Shown: positions 49,607-58,510 of the stretch, piece after piece
Numbering within the stretch: position 1 is the stretch's first letter
Layout: the number at the start of each line of letters is the position of its first letter
Assembly (NCBI RefSeq): GCF_000373625.1
Contig: NZ_KB891995.1
Span: forward strand, 248,001 to 312,000
DNA length: 64,000 bases
From: Streptomyces sp. LaPpAH-108
GTDB lineage: Bacteria; Actinomycetota; Actinomycetes; Streptomycetales; Streptomycetaceae
Reading direction: 5' to 3'
Program-made: the position numbers and the translations under genes
Notes under the pieces: model-generated
What the model saw: only the letters and a program-made list of their open reading frames with translations
What the model was told of the DNA's origin: nothing
Databases searched by the model: none

Positions 49607-50140
49607 CTACTTCCGCAGCTCGATGACGGTCTTGCCGATGCGGATCGGCGCTCCCAGCGAGATCGGCGTGGGCGTCGTCAGCCGGGACCGGTCCAGGTAG
49701 GTGCCGTTGGTGGAGCCGAGGTCCTCGACGATCCACTGACCGTCGCGGTCCGGGTAGATCCTGGCATGCCGGCTGGAGGCGTAGTCGTCGTCCAGCACGA
49801 TCGTGGAGTCGTGGGCGCGGCCCAGGGTGATCGTCTGGCCCTGGAGGGCGACGGTGGTGCCGGTGAGTGTGCCCTCGGTCACGACGAGCTTGCTGGGGGC
49901 GTTGCGCCGCTGGCGACCGCCGCCCTGCTGGGCCCGGCGGCCCTGCTGGGCGCGCTGCTGCGGGGGCGCGGCCTGCTGCCGGGCGGCCTGCTGCGGACGG
50001 GCCGCTTCCCGGCGCGCGCCGCGCTGTGTGACGCGCGTACCGAACAGATCGCTGCGGATGACCTGCACGGCCACGATCACGAACAGCCACAGTACGGCCA
50101 GGAAACCCAGCCGCATGACCGTGAGGGTCAGCTCTGACAT
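49607..50140 (-). CDS. fhaB: FHA-domain protein FhaB
   Basis: A 177-residue protein. One N-terminal TM helix (MRLGFLAVLWLFVIVAVQVI), a Gln/Arg/Ala-rich linker with QQ and RRAQQGGG repeats (about 45-80), and a C-terminal FHA domain (ITLGRAHDSTIVLDDDYAS, SSRHARIY, LGSTNGTYLD) that binds phosphothreonine. It links PknB signalling to cell-wall enzymes. The ATG 50140 is 10 bases downstream of the fhaA stop. Confidence 0.94.
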   Translation of the reverse strand: MSELTLTVMRLGFLAVLWLFVIVAVQVIRSDLFGTRVTQRGARREAARPQQAARQQAAPPQQRAQQGRRAQQGGGRQRRNAPSKLVVTEGTLTGTTVALQGQTITLGRAHDSTIVLDDDYASSRHARIYPDRDGQWIVEDLGSTNGTYLDRSRLTTPTPISLGAPIRIGKTVIELRK

Positions 50141-50150
50141 TGCCCCCGCT

Positions 50151-50999
50151 TCACCCTTCGGCTTGCCTATAGATAACGGTGGTGCTGCCCACGACGATCC
50201 GCGAGCCGTCGCGGAGCGTAGCGCGGGTGGTGTGCTGCCCGTCCACCACGATGCCGTTGGTGGAGCCGAGATCCTGGATCGTCGAGGGCGTTCCGGTCCG
50301 GATCTCGCAGTGCCGGCGGGAGACGCCGGGGTCGTCGATCCGCACGTCGGCCTCGGTGCTGCGGCCGAGCACGAGGGTCGCGCGGGAGATCTGGTGGCGG
50401 GTGCCGTTGATCTCGATCCAGTAGCGGGTCTGGCCGCCGCCCATGGGGGCTGCGGCGGGCCGCTGGGTGGCGGGCTGCGGGTAACCGTAGCCGCCGGGCC
50501 GGGCGCCGGGGGGCGGCGCGGACGGCATGGGCGGGGCGGCGGCGGGCGGGTAGCCGTAGCCGCCCTGGGGCCCTGCCGGGGCCGGGCCGCCGGGCTGCGG
50601 GCCCGCGGGCCCCTGCTGGTCGCTGGAGGAGGCGAGGGTGCGGCTGCGCACCCGGTACAGACCGGTGTCGAGGTCTTCGGCCTTCTCCAGGTTGACCTTG
50701 ATCGGCCCCATGAAGGTGTAGCGCTGCTGCTTGGCGTAGTCGCGCACCATGCCGGCCAGCTCGTCGCCGAGCTGCCCGGAGTAGGGGCTGAGCCGCTCGA
50801 AGTCGGGCGTGCTCAGTTCCACGATGAAGTCGTTGGGCACGACCGTGCGGTCGCGGTTCCAGATCGTGGCGTTGTTGTCGCACTCGCGCTGGAGCGCACC
50901 GGCGATCTCCACCGGCTGGACCTCGGACTTGAACACCTTGGCGAAGGTGCCGTTGACCAGACCTTCGAGACGCTGCTCGAACTTCTTCAGGACTCCCAC
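50151..50999 (-). CDS. fhaA: FhaA, DUF3662 and FHA-domain protein
   Basis: A 282-residue cytoplasmic protein. The N-terminal DUF3662 domain (about 1-125: VLKKFEQRLEGLVNGTFAKV, EIAGALQRECDNN) is followed by a Pro/Gly/Tyr-rich linker and an FHA domain (about 190-280: LVLGRSTEADVRIDDPGVS, RRHCEIRT, LGSTNGIVVDG). It is a PknB substrate and, in mycobacteria, recruits regulators of lipid II flipping. First gene of the leftward signalling/cell-wall operon. Confidence 0.95.
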   Translation of the reverse strand: MGVLKKFEQRLEGLVNGTFAKVFKSEVQPVEIAGALQRECDNNATIWNRDRTVVPNDFIVELSTPDFERLSPYSGQLGDELAGMVRDYAKQQRYTFMGPIKVNLEKAEDLDTGLYRVRSRTLASSSDQQGPAGPQPGGPAPAGPQGGYGYPPAAAPPMPSAPPPGARPGGYGYPQPATQRPAAAPMGGGQTRYWIEINGTRHQISRATLVLGRSTEADVRIDDPGVSRRHCEIRTGTPSTIQDLGSTNGIVVDGQHTTRATLRDGSRIVVGSTTVIYRQAEG

Positions 51000-51493
51000 G
51001 GGGCACCTCCTCCGTCGCTGCCGTACTGCTTGCCGTGCTCGGTACCGCCGCGTGGGCCGTACCGCTTACTGATCGTATCTACGCGCCCGGCAATCAGCCG
51101 GTTCCCCCAGCCGCCCCCTTCCGAACTCCTTGAGGCAAGGATCGTAGAGGCGGCTCAGCTCCAGTGTCCCGCACCCGGCGACGAGCCCGGTCCCTCTGTG
51201 GAGGAGACAGGCCCGACCGGTACGAGGTTGATACCTGAACAAGGCGTCTTCGCGCGCGGAGGCCGCGCCGGGCGAGGCGCGGTGCCGGTGAAGGTGCGCG
51301 GGAGGCGGCGCGTCCGCTCGCGCCGGGCGGGGCGACGGCGAACGCCTGTGCCCCTTTGAGGGACAGGTGTGCTGGTGAGGGTGGTGGAGGGGGCCGAAAG
51401 AAGGGATGTGAATCCACCCCGGACGGCGTGCTAATGTTCTCGATGTCGGAAGGGGCCAGCCCGAACGGGCCGGAAACGGAAGACACACCCAAT
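51000..51493. promoter_or_regulatory. region between fhaA and tRNA-Leu with a probable tRNA promoter
   Basis: About 490 bases without a supported gene. For tRNA-Leu, GTGAAT (51408-51413) and TAATGT (51432-51437) with an 18-base spacer form a plausible sigma-70-type promoter. The leftward fhaA promoter must also lie here but could not be pinned down. Confidence 0.45.
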
Positions 51494-51580
51494 GCGCGGG
51501 TGGCGGAATAGGCAGACGCGCTGGATTCAGGTTCCAGTGCCCGAAAGGGCGTGGGGGTTCAACTCCCCCCTCGCGCACCA
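51494..51580 (+). tRNA. tRNA-Leu (anticodon CAG)
   Basis: An 87-base class II tRNA with long variable arm. Acceptor GCGCGGG pairs with CTCGCGC, anticodon CAG is at 51538-51540, the variable arm is TGCCCGAAAGGGCGT, and the T-arm is GGGGGTTCAACTCCCCC. The 3' CCA is encoded. Confidence 0.97.
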
Positions 51581-51583
51581 TCC

Positions 51584-51617
51584 AATGGGCGGCATCGTGA
51601 AAGCGATGCCGCCCATT
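51584..51617 (+). terminator. terminator after tRNA-Leu
   Basis: Perfect 14-bp stem AATGGGCGGCATCG / CGATGCCGCCCATT with a 6-base loop, four bases after the CCA end. Confidence 0.9.
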
Positions 51618-51730
51618 GTCGTGTCCGGACCCGGTGGTGACGCCGTCTCGGACGGCGCCCGCGGGCCGCCGCCGGACCGGCCCGCTGTGAGTAACGTCTC
51701 AGGAGAGCGGGCGCCTTCCCCGGTTCGTCC

Positions 51731-52264
51731 TCAGGGGAGTTTCTTCTCCAGTTCGCGGAGTGTTTCCTCCAGCCATGTCCGTTCCGCCTGCTGGGCGGCG
51801 CGGGCCATGATCAGCATGCCCTTGCGGTACGGGTCGTGTTCGTCCTTGATCCGGACGGGGCGGCCGGAGTGGGTGAAGAACCCGGCGGGTGCGGTCAGGA
51901 AGGCGAGGCGGCGGCGCAGTACGGCGGCGCGGTGGGCGGGGTCCGGGACCTGGCTGAGGAAGGCGAGCAGGGTGAAGAAGGCGCCGCCGTCCGTGATCTC
52001 GGTCTCCTTCGGCTCGGTCAGCCTGCGCAGCAGCTCGGCCCGGCCGGACGCGGTGATGCTCAGCATCTGCCGGGTGGGCGCGCTCTCGCCCGGCTCGGCC
52101 CGGCGTTCGACGTGCCCGGCCTGGCGGAGGCGGTTGACGGCCGGGTAGAGCGCGCCGTCGCTGATCGGGTGGTTGTGGCCGATCAGGTCGGAGATGCGGC
52201 GGCGCAACTCGTAGGCGTGCAGGGGGCGTTCCGCCAGGAAGCCGAGGATCGAGAGGGTCAGCAC
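51731..52264 (-). CDS. PadR family transcriptional regulator
   Basis: A 177-residue repressor. The winged HTH (about 1-85: LTLSILGFLAERPLHAYELR, DGALYPAVNRLRQAGHVERR) is followed by an alpha-helical Vir_act_alpha_C-type dimerisation domain ending in ERTWLEETLRELEKKL. PadR proteins typically repress adjacent drug exporters and release DNA on ligand binding. The gene is divergent from the MATE exporter, with a long dyad between them, which fits this role. Confidence 0.92.
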   Translation of the reverse strand: MLTLSILGFLAERPLHAYELRRRISDLIGHNHPISDGALYPAVNRLRQAGHVERRAEPGESAPTRQMLSITASGRAELLRRLTEPKETEITDGGAFFTLLAFLSQVPDPAHRAAVLRRRLAFLTAPAGFFTHSGRPVRIKDEHDPYRKGMLIMARAAQQAERTWLEETLRELEKKLP

Positions 52265-52305
52265 GGGGGTCCTTCGCGGGTTGTTCGGGCGCCTTCAGTG
52301 TGGGC

Positions 52306-52336
52306 TACCTCTATTCGAGTGTCACTAATCGAGGTA
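52306..52336. promoter_or_regulatory. probable PadR operator
   Basis: A 31-bp imperfect dyad with outer arms TACCTC (52306-52311) and GAGGTA (52331-52336) and partial inner symmetry (ATTCGAGT with CACTAAT). It lies between the divergent padR and MATE genes, 60 bases from the MATE start. Confidence 0.65.
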
Positions 52337-52395
52337 GTCTCCGGGGCGGCCCGGGGTCAACTGGGCTTTCGTTTGGTCGGGTTGGGGGAGTTCTG

Positions 52396-53832
52396 GTGCG
52401 GTTCGGGGGATCGGGGCCGGTCGTCGCGCGCGGTGGCGACGGCGATACGGCGGTGGAGTCCGGCGGAACGTCCGTGCTCGGTCCGGCCGAGGCCCGGCGG
52501 GCGCTGCTCGGGCTGGGGCTGCCGGTCTACTGCGAGTTGCTGTCCGGCGTGGTCGTGGGGGTCGTGGACACCCTGTGGGTGGCGCGCCTCGGCCGGGCGG
52601 CGGTCGGTGCGGTGGCCGCCGCCGGGACGCTGGAGAACCTGCTGCTCGGGGTCGTCCTCATGGCCGGTACCGGCGTCACCATGGTGCTCGCGGACGCGCT
52701 CGGGGCGCGAAGATTGGCCGAAATTCCACCCGCGATCAAGGCGGTCGGCGTGCTGTGGCTGGTCATCACGGGCGTGGTCGCCGGGGGCGGGTTCGTGTTC
52801 CGGCACGAGGTGGCGCGGCTCCTGGTGGGCGGTGGCACGGGTGAAGTGCACCGCCTGGTGGCCGAGTTCCTCGCCGTCTCCTTCCCGGGGCTGACCGTCT
52901 TCTTCGCGCAGAACGTCGTGGACGGGATCTTCAAGGGGCTCGGGGACACCAGGACGCCGATGCGGGCCGCGCTCGTCGCCAACGGGTGCGTGCTGCTCCT
53001 GGACCCGCTGCTCATCTACGGGGTGGGGGTGCTGCCCGCCCTGGGGGTGCGGGGGGCCGCGCTCGGGACGGTGCTGGGGAGGGCGGTCGCGCTCGGTGTG
53101 AGCCTGGTGCTGCTGTGGCGCAGGCGGGGCGTGTTGCTGGGGCCTTCGGGGGCCGGCGCGGGGTCGGACCTGTTCGCGGCGCTGCGGCGCGTGCTGGGCG
53201 TCGGGCTGCCCGCGTCCGCGGACTTCGTGCTGCGCATGGGCATCGGTGCGGCCCTGCTGGGCATGGTCGCGCGGTTCGGCGAGGACCCGCTCGCCGCCTA
53301 CGGCATCGGCACCAAGGTGATCCTCTTCGTCACCATGGCGTTCTACGCGCTGCGTCAGGCGGGCGGCATCCTCACGGCGCGGACGCGGGGCGCGGGGCAG
53401 CGGGCCGAGCGGGTGATCGGGGTGCAGAGCGGGCTGCTCGCGGTGCTGGTGGGGGCGGGTGCGGGGCTGGTGCTCGCGGGGTGCGGGCGGGTGGTGATGG
53501 GGTGTTTCACGAGTGCCGACGGAGTCATTGATTCCGGTTCCGTTCTGCTCTGGTTCCTGCTGCCGTACCTGGTGGCGCTCGGCGGGGTCGTCGGGCCGGG
53601 CGGGGTGTTCATGGGCGGCGGGCGTGCGCGTGGACCGCTGGGGGTGACGGCGCTCGGTGCGTGCGTGCAGCTGCCGCTGGCCCACTGGCTGAGTTCGGTG
53701 GGCGGGCTGGGCGTTCAGGGGGTGTGGCTGTCGATGAGCCTCGGTACGGGGGTGCAGTGGGGGCTGACGGCGGTGATGTTCCGGAGGCTGGTGCGGTCCG
53801 GGGGCGGGCCCGACGGGGGCGACCGGGTGTGA
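52396..53832 (+). CDS. MATE family efflux transporter
   Basis: A 478-residue exporter with about 12 TM helices in two similar halves (VYCELLSGVVVGVVDTLWVARLG opens half one; ADFVLRMGIGAALLGMVARFG half two). MATE pumps use Na+ or H+ to expel organic cations. GTG 52396 follows GGGGGAG; an in-frame ATG 32 codons upstream would read through the operator and is rejected. Probably controlled by the divergent PadR. Confidence 0.88.
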   Translation: MRFGGSGPVVARGGDGDTAVESGGTSVLGPAEARRALLGLGLPVYCELLSGVVVGVVDTLWVARLGRAAVGAVAAAGTLENLLLGVVLMAGTGVTMVLADALGARRLAEIPPAIKAVGVLWLVITGVVAGGGFVFRHEVARLLVGGGTGEVHRLVAEFLAVSFPGLTVFFAQNVVDGIFKGLGDTRTPMRAALVANGCVLLLDPLLIYGVGVLPALGVRGAALGTVLGRAVALGVSLVLLWRRRGVLLGPSGAGAGSDLFAALRRVLGVGLPASADFVLRMGIGAALLGMVARFGEDPLAAYGIGTKVILFVTMAFYALRQAGGILTARTRGAGQRAERVIGVQSGLLAVLVGAGAGLVLAGCGRVVMGCFTSADGVIDSGSVLLWFLLPYLVALGGVVGPGGVFMGGGRARGPLGVTALGACVQLPLAHWLSSVGGLGVQGVWLSMSLGTGVQWGLTAVMFRRLVRSGGGPDGGDRV

Positions 53833-53932
53833 CCGGGTGGGTGACGGGTGGCGTGACGGGACGGCGTGACGGGGCGGCGTGACGCGAAGTCCGTTGGTGG
53901 GTCGGCGGGTTCGTTCCGGTCGGGGCCGGTCC

Positions 53933-53959
53933 GTGTCCACAACCGGTGAGTTGTCCACA
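53933..53959. promoter_or_regulatory. two direct DnaA-box-like sequences
   Basis: GTGTCCACA (53933-53941) and TTGTCCACA (53951-53959), same orientation, 18 bp apart, just upstream of the DUF2252 gene. Confidence 0.55.
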
Positions 53960-53984
53960 GGGTCTGACGCGATCCCGTCGCCGC

Positions 53985-55523
53985 ATGTACGGTCTGCACG
54001 AGTTGATGTTCGAAGCGCTCGTGCGGGGCGCGGTGGATCGGTGTGCGGGGGAGGCGGTCGGGGTGACCGGAGCGGGTGCGGACGTGGTGTCCGAAGCGGG
54101 TGCGGACATGGTGTCCCGGCCGGAGGGCGAGGAGACCGTGGCCCGGTTGCCCCGGATACGCGGGTTCGCCCAGTGGCCGTCGCGCGGTTCGGCCAAGGCC
54201 GACGGCAAGGTGCTGCGGGAGCGGGTGCCGCGTGAGTCCCACCGCACGCTGGAGGCGGACGCGGCGCGTCCGGACGCCGTCGACGCGGTGGCCGAGTCCA
54301 ACACCGGCCGGATTCCCGGGCTGACGCCGATCCGGGTGGGCCGGATGGCCGCCACACCGTTCGCCTTCCTGCGCGGCTCGGCCGGGCTCATGGCGTACGA
54401 CCTGGCGCGCACCCCCGTGACCGGGATCGGCGCGCAGATATGCGGCGACGCCCACGCGGCCAACTTCGGTCTGTACGGCGACGCCAGGGGCGGCCTGGTC
54501 ATCGATCTCAACGACTTCGACGAGACGGTGCACGGCCCCTGGGAGTGGGACCTGAAGCGGCTCGCCACCTCGCTGGTGCTGGCCGGGCGCGAGGCCGGTG
54601 CGGACGAGGACACCTGCCGTGCCGCCGCCCGGGACGCCGTGGGCGCCTACCGGCGCACCATGCGCCTGCTGGCCAGGCTGCCCGCGCTGGACGCCTGGAA
54701 CGCCATCGCGGACGAGGAGCTGGTCTCCCACACCGACGCCCACGACCTGCTCGGCACCCTGGAGCGGGTCGCGGAGAAGGCGCGGGCCAACACCAGTGGC
54801 CGGTTCGCCGCCAAGTCGACCGAGCGGACGCCGGAGGGCGGGCGCCGCTTCGTGGACGCTCCCCCGGTGCTGCGCCGCGTCCCGGACGCCGAGGCCGCCG
54901 CCGTGGCCGGTTCCCTGGAGCCCTATCTGGCGACGCTCTCCGAGGACCGGCTCCCGCTGCTGGCCCGGCACGCCGTGCACGACGTGGCCTTCCGCGTGGT
55001 CGGCACGGGCAGCGTGGGCACCCGCTCCTATGTCGTCCTCCTCCTCGACCACCGCGGCGAACCGCTCGTCCTCCAGGTCAAGGAGGCCCGCCCCTCCGCG
55101 CTGCTCCCGCATCTGCCCGCGGCCGGGTTCCCGGTGGCGGCGGTGGAGCACGAGGGACGGCGCGTGGTGCTCGGCCAGAAACGGATGCAGGTCGTCAGCG
55201 ACATCCTGCTGGGCTGGACGGCGGTCGACGGACGCCCCTTCCAGGTACGGCAGTTCCGCAACCGCAAGGGCAGCGTCGACCCGGCCGCGCTCGCCGCCGA
55301 CCAGCTCGACGACTACGGCCGCATGACCGGCGCCCTGCTGGCCCGCGCCCACTCCCACAGCGCCGACCCGCGCGTGATCGCCGGTTACTGCGGCAAGAAC
55401 GAGGAACTGGACGAGGCCGTCGCCGCCTTCTCCGTCGCCTACGCCGACCTCACCGAGGCCGACCACGCGCGGCTGCTGGCCGGGGTGCGGTCCGGGCGGA
55501 TCGCGGCCGAAGCGGGAGTGTGA
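53985..55523 (+). CDS. DUF2252 family protein
   Basis: A protein of about 512 residues. The DUF2252 core, related to protein/aminoglycoside kinase folds, is visible in FAFLRGSAGLMAYDLA, ICGDAHAANFGLYGD, VIDLNDFDETVHGPWEWDLK (conserved D-x-N-D-F-D block) and RNRKGSVDPAALAADQ. Kinase-like residues (GDAHAAN as HGDxxxxN analogue) suggest phosphotransfer, but no substrate is known. The start is uncertain; the N-terminal 75 residues may be shorter if a downstream start is used. Confidence 0.85.
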   Translation: MYGLHELMFEALVRGAVDRCAGEAVGVTGAGADVVSEAGADMVSRPEGEETVARLPRIRGFAQWPSRGSAKADGKVLRERVPRESHRTLEADAARPDAVDAVAESNTGRIPGLTPIRVGRMAATPFAFLRGSAGLMAYDLARTPVTGIGAQICGDAHAANFGLYGDARGGLVIDLNDFDETVHGPWEWDLKRLATSLVLAGREAGADEDTCRAAARDAVGAYRRTMRLLARLPALDAWNAIADEELVSHTDAHDLLGTLERVAEKARANTSGRFAAKSTERTPEGGRRFVDAPPVLRRVPDAEAAAVAGSLEPYLATLSEDRLPLLARHAVHDVAFRVVGTGSVGTRSYVVLLLDHRGEPLVLQVKEARPSALLPHLPAAGFPVAAVEHEGRRVVLGQKRMQVVSDILLGWTAVDGRPFQVRQFRNRKGSVDPAALAADQLDDYGRMTGALLARAHSHSADPRVIAGYCGKNEELDEAVAAFSVAYADLTEADHARLLAGVRSGRIAAEAGV

Positions 55524-55560
55524 TCGTCGATGCCGGGCAGCCGGGGGCCGGGGTGGTGAC

Positions 55561-56025
55561 GTGAAGTACGTCGAACTGAGCGGTGGCGCGGGCGAGGAGC
55601 CGGTGTCCGCCGACCCGCGGCCCTATCTGGCCAGGCTGCCGGGCATCGCGGCCGGACTGCCGCCCGGCGCCCGCGCGTTCGCGACCGACCCCGCGCACTA
55701 CGACCCGGGGGACCGGCGCTGTGTGAGCGACCTCCTGCCCGCCCGGGTGCGCCGCACCGGCGACGGCGACGTGGAGATCCGCTTCCGGCACAACTGCTTC
55801 CGCCACGACGAGGACCTGGTCGTCCGCTACAAGGGCGTCTCCCGCTTCCAGTCGGACGTCCTCGGCGTCTGCGACCCGGCCTCCCTCGGCGATGTGATCC
55901 TCGACGAGATCCTGCCGCGCCCCGGCGGCTGCACCCATGAACTGGCCTGCCGCCCCGGCACCCTCGTGGTCGCCTGCCAGGACCTGGAGGCCGAGTGGGT
56001 GCCCGCGGCCTGCCCGGAGGGCTGA
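55561..56025 (+). CDS. conserved hypothetical protein
   Basis: A 154-residue soluble protein. It is acidic with scattered cysteines (DRRCVSDLL, RHNCFRHDED, GVCDPAS, GGCTHELAC, VVACQD) and no domain I recognise. GTG 55561 is 37 bases after the DUF2252 stop, so the two are probably cotranscribed. No function assigned. Confidence 0.65.
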   Translation: MKYVELSGGAGEEPVSADPRPYLARLPGIAAGLPPGARAFATDPAHYDPGDRRCVSDLLPARVRRTGDGDVEIRFRHNCFRHDEDLVVRYKGVSRFQSDVLGVCDPASLGDVILDEILPRPGGCTHELACRPGTLVVACQDLEAEWVPAACPEG

Positions 56026-56125
56026 TCCGGAGAGCGGAGGGGCGGGTGCGCGCGGGCGGCCGGTGCGGACGGCCGGGTGCGGGCATCGGGGGTGTGCCGA
56101 ACCGGCCGTGGCCTAGGCTGGTCGG

Positions 56126-56938
56126 GTGACGACCCCGGAAGCTGAGCAGTCCAAGGCATCGCGGCCCGAGGAACGGCTGGAAAAGGCCGTGCGCGCCGCC
56201 GAACAGGCGTTGATCGAGTACGAGATCGCCGTGGAGACCTTCCGCGTCGAGGTCGAGAACTTCGCCCGGCTGCACGAGCAGCGGCTCGGTCCCCTCTATG
56301 CCCGCATCGAGGAGCTGGACGCCCGCATCGCCGAGGCGCGCGCCGCCCAGACCCAGGACCCCGAGGACATCCGCCGCGCCGAGGAGGCCCGCGCCGCCCT
56401 CCAGGGAATTCCGGGCGTCGAGGAGCTGCTGCACGGCTGGATGGACGGTCACGGCCTCTTCCCCGAGGCGGCGGCGATGCTCACCGACCAGGCCGTCCGG
56501 CCGCCCGAGCGGGTGCGCCCCAGCGACGAGGCCCGCAAGCTCTACCGCGAGCTGGCCCGCAAGGCCCACCCGGACCTCGCGCAGGAGGAGAACGAGCGCA
56601 AGCGGCGCGAGGAGTTCATCACCCGCGTCAACGCCGCCTACGCCCGTGGCGACGAGAAGCTGCTCCAGGAGCTGGCCGAGGAGTGGGCCGCGGGCCCGGT
56701 GCCGCCCGAGCGGCAGCCCAGCCCCGCCGATGAGCTGTACGCCCGCCTGGAGTGGCTGAGCCAGCGCAAGGAGCTGCTCACCCTGGTCGCCCGTGAACTG
56801 GAGGACGGCGCGATCGCCGGCATGCTGCGCCTGGCCCCCGACGACCCGGACAGCCTCCTGGAGGAGATCGCCGAGCGCCTCAGGAGCGACGTCCAGCAGC
56901 GCGAGAACGACCTCGCGGCCCTGCTGACCCAGGAGTAG
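56126..56938 (+). CDS. J-domain (DnaJ-like) protein
   Basis: A 270-residue cytoplasmic protein. An N-terminal coiled coil (about 12-95, AEQALIEYEIAVETFRVEVE and the following helices) precedes a J-domain (about 130-190) with the HPD loop in RKAHPDLAQEENERKRR and helix III FITRVNAAYARGD. The C-terminal region is also helical (LLEEIAERLRSDVQQREND). J-domains stimulate DnaK; absence of Gly/Phe and zinc regions makes it a class C partner, probably targeting a specific client. Confidence 0.88.
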   Translation: MTTPEAEQSKASRPEERLEKAVRAAEQALIEYEIAVETFRVEVENFARLHEQRLGPLYARIEELDARIAEARAAQTQDPEDIRRAEEARAALQGIPGVEELLHGWMDGHGLFPEAAAMLTDQAVRPPERVRPSDEARKLYRELARKAHPDLAQEENERKRREEFITRVNAAYARGDEKLLQELAEEWAAGPVPPERQPSPADELYARLEWLSQRKELLTLVARELEDGAIAGMLRLAPDDPDSLLEEIAERLRSDVQQRENDLAALLTQE

Positions 56939-57017
56939 CAGCCCGTCTTTCGCGCGGGGGTGCGCCCGCCTCCGGCGCGGGAGTGCTCCGGAGCACGCTT
57001 CGGGTAGCGTCGGGGAC

Positions 57018-57365
57018 ATGAATTTCGGAGCTGGTGTGCCCACCGTCGCGGTCGCTGACCTCAAGGACGGCGACTTCCTGCTGGACGTCCGCGAGGACGA
57101 CGAGTGGCGTGCGGGCCACGCCGAGGGCGCCCTGCACATCCCGATGAGCGACTTCGTGGCCCGCTACGGCGAGCTGACCGAGGCCGCCCCGCAGGACGGC
57201 CGCGTCCACGTCGTCTGCCGCTCCGGCGGTCGCTCGGCCCAGGTCACCATGTACCTGGTCCAGCAGGGCATCGACGCCGTGAACGTCGACGGCGGCATGC
57301 AGGTCTGGCAGGCCTCCGGGCGCCCCGTGGTGACCGACGACGGTAAGGACGGGTTCGTCGTCTAG
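57018..57365 (+). CDS. single-domain rhodanese
   Basis: A 115-residue sulfurtransferase domain. DVREDDEWRAGHAEGALHIP is the CH2A-like opening, and the active-site Cys is in VHVVCRSGGRSAQ. The Walker-like loop CRSGGRS binds the persulfide. It may move sulfane sulfur or act in redox signalling; no partner gene is adjacent. ATG 57018, 75 bases after the J-domain gene. Confidence 0.9.
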   Translation: MNFGAGVPTVAVADLKDGDFLLDVREDDEWRAGHAEGALHIPMSDFVARYGELTEAAPQDGRVHVVCRSGGRSAQVTMYLVQQGIDAVNVDGGMQVWQASGRPVVTDDGKDGFVV

Positions 57366-57445
57366 CCGCCGCGGTTCTCGCCCGGTCGGCCGGAGTCCTT
57401 GCTGGCCGGGGTCTCCGCTGGCTGGAGTCCCTGCCGGTCGAATCC

Positions 57446-58510
57446 CTAGCGGTCGAAGTCCAGTTCCACCTTCTCCGTCAGCGGGTGGGACTGGCAGGCC
57501 AGCACATAGCCCGCCTCGGTCTCCTCCGGTTCCAGGGCGAAGTTGCGGTCCATGCGGACCTCGCCGGTCACCAGGAGGGCCCGGCAGGTGCCGCAGACGC
57601 CGCCCTTGCAGGCGTACGGCGCGTCGGAGCGGTTGCGCAGGACCGTGTCCAGCAGGGACTCCCCCTCCGCGACCGGCCAGGTCCCGGCGCGGCCGTCGAG
57701 ACGGGCGGTGACGGTGCTGTGCGCGGGCGCCGGGACGACCGCCGCCGGGGCGGGTCCGTCGTCCACGTGGAAGATCTCCTGGTGGATGCGGGAGCGGTCC
57801 ACGCCCAGCCCGCGCAGAGCCCGCTCGGCGCCCTCCACCAGGCCGTACGGTCCACACAGGAACCAGCCCGCCACCCGGTCCACCGGCAGCAGCGCGGGAA
57901 GCAGCTCCGCGAGCCGGGTCCGGTCGAGACGGCCGGACGGCAGCCCCGCCTGCTGCTCCTCCCGGGAGAGCACGGTGACCAGCTGGAACCGCTCCGGGTA
58001 CCGGTCCTTCAGGTCCGCGACCTCGTCCAGGAACATCGTCGAGGCGGCCGTGCGGTCGCTGCGTATCAGACAGAAGCGGGCCGACGGCTCGCGCGCCAGC
58101 AGGGTGGCGGCGATGGACAGCACCGGTGTGATGCCGCTGCCGCCGACCACCGCCGCGAACAGACCCGGCGCCGGTTCCAGCGTGAAGCGCCCGGCCGGGG
58201 TCATCACCTCCAGCACGTCCCCGGTGTTGATCTCCTTCAGCGCGTACGTCGAGAACGCCCCGCCGTCGACCAGGCGCACCCCCACCCGCAGCGTGCTCGG
58301 CCCGTCACCCGCGGGGTCGGGCGCCGGGGAGCAGATCGAGTAGGTGCGGCGGACGTCCACACCGTCGGCGCGGCGGCGCAGCGTGAGGTGCTGGCCCGCC
58401 GTGTGCCGGTACTCCTCGCGCAGCTCGGGCGGCACCGCGAAGGTCAGGGAGACCGAGTCGTCGGTCAGCCGCTCGACCTCGGCCACCGGGAGCGGGTGGA
58501 AGCGCGCCAT
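57446..58510 (-). CDS. paaE: PaaE, phenylacetyl-CoA epoxidase reductase subunit
   Basis: A 354-residue electron-transfer protein. The FNR-like FAD/NADP domain is first (RRTYSICSPAPDP, VMTPAGRFTL, VVGGSGITPVLSI), then a plant-type [2Fe-2S] ferredoxin domain (CKGGVCGTCRALL, YVLACQSHPL). It passes electrons from NADPH to the PaaAC oxygenase. ATG 58510 follows AGGAG; the GTG one codon upstream is also possible. Last gene of the paaABCDE operon. Confidence 0.95.
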   Translation of the reverse strand: MARFHPLPVAEVERLTDDSVSLTFAVPPELREEYRHTAGQHLTLRRRADGVDVRRTYSICSPAPDPAGDGPSTLRVGVRLVDGGAFSTYALKEINTGDVLEVMTPAGRFTLEPAPGLFAAVVGGSGITPVLSIAATLLAREPSARFCLIRSDRTAASTMFLDEVADLKDRYPERFQLVTVLSREEQQAGLPSGRLDRTRLAELLPALLPVDRVAGWFLCGPYGLVEGAERALRGLGVDRSRIHQEIFHVDDGPAPAAVVPAPAHSTVTARLDGRAGTWPVAEGESLLDTVLRNRSDAPYACKGGVCGTCRALLVTGEVRMDRNFALEPEETEAGYVLACQSHPLTEKVELDFDR

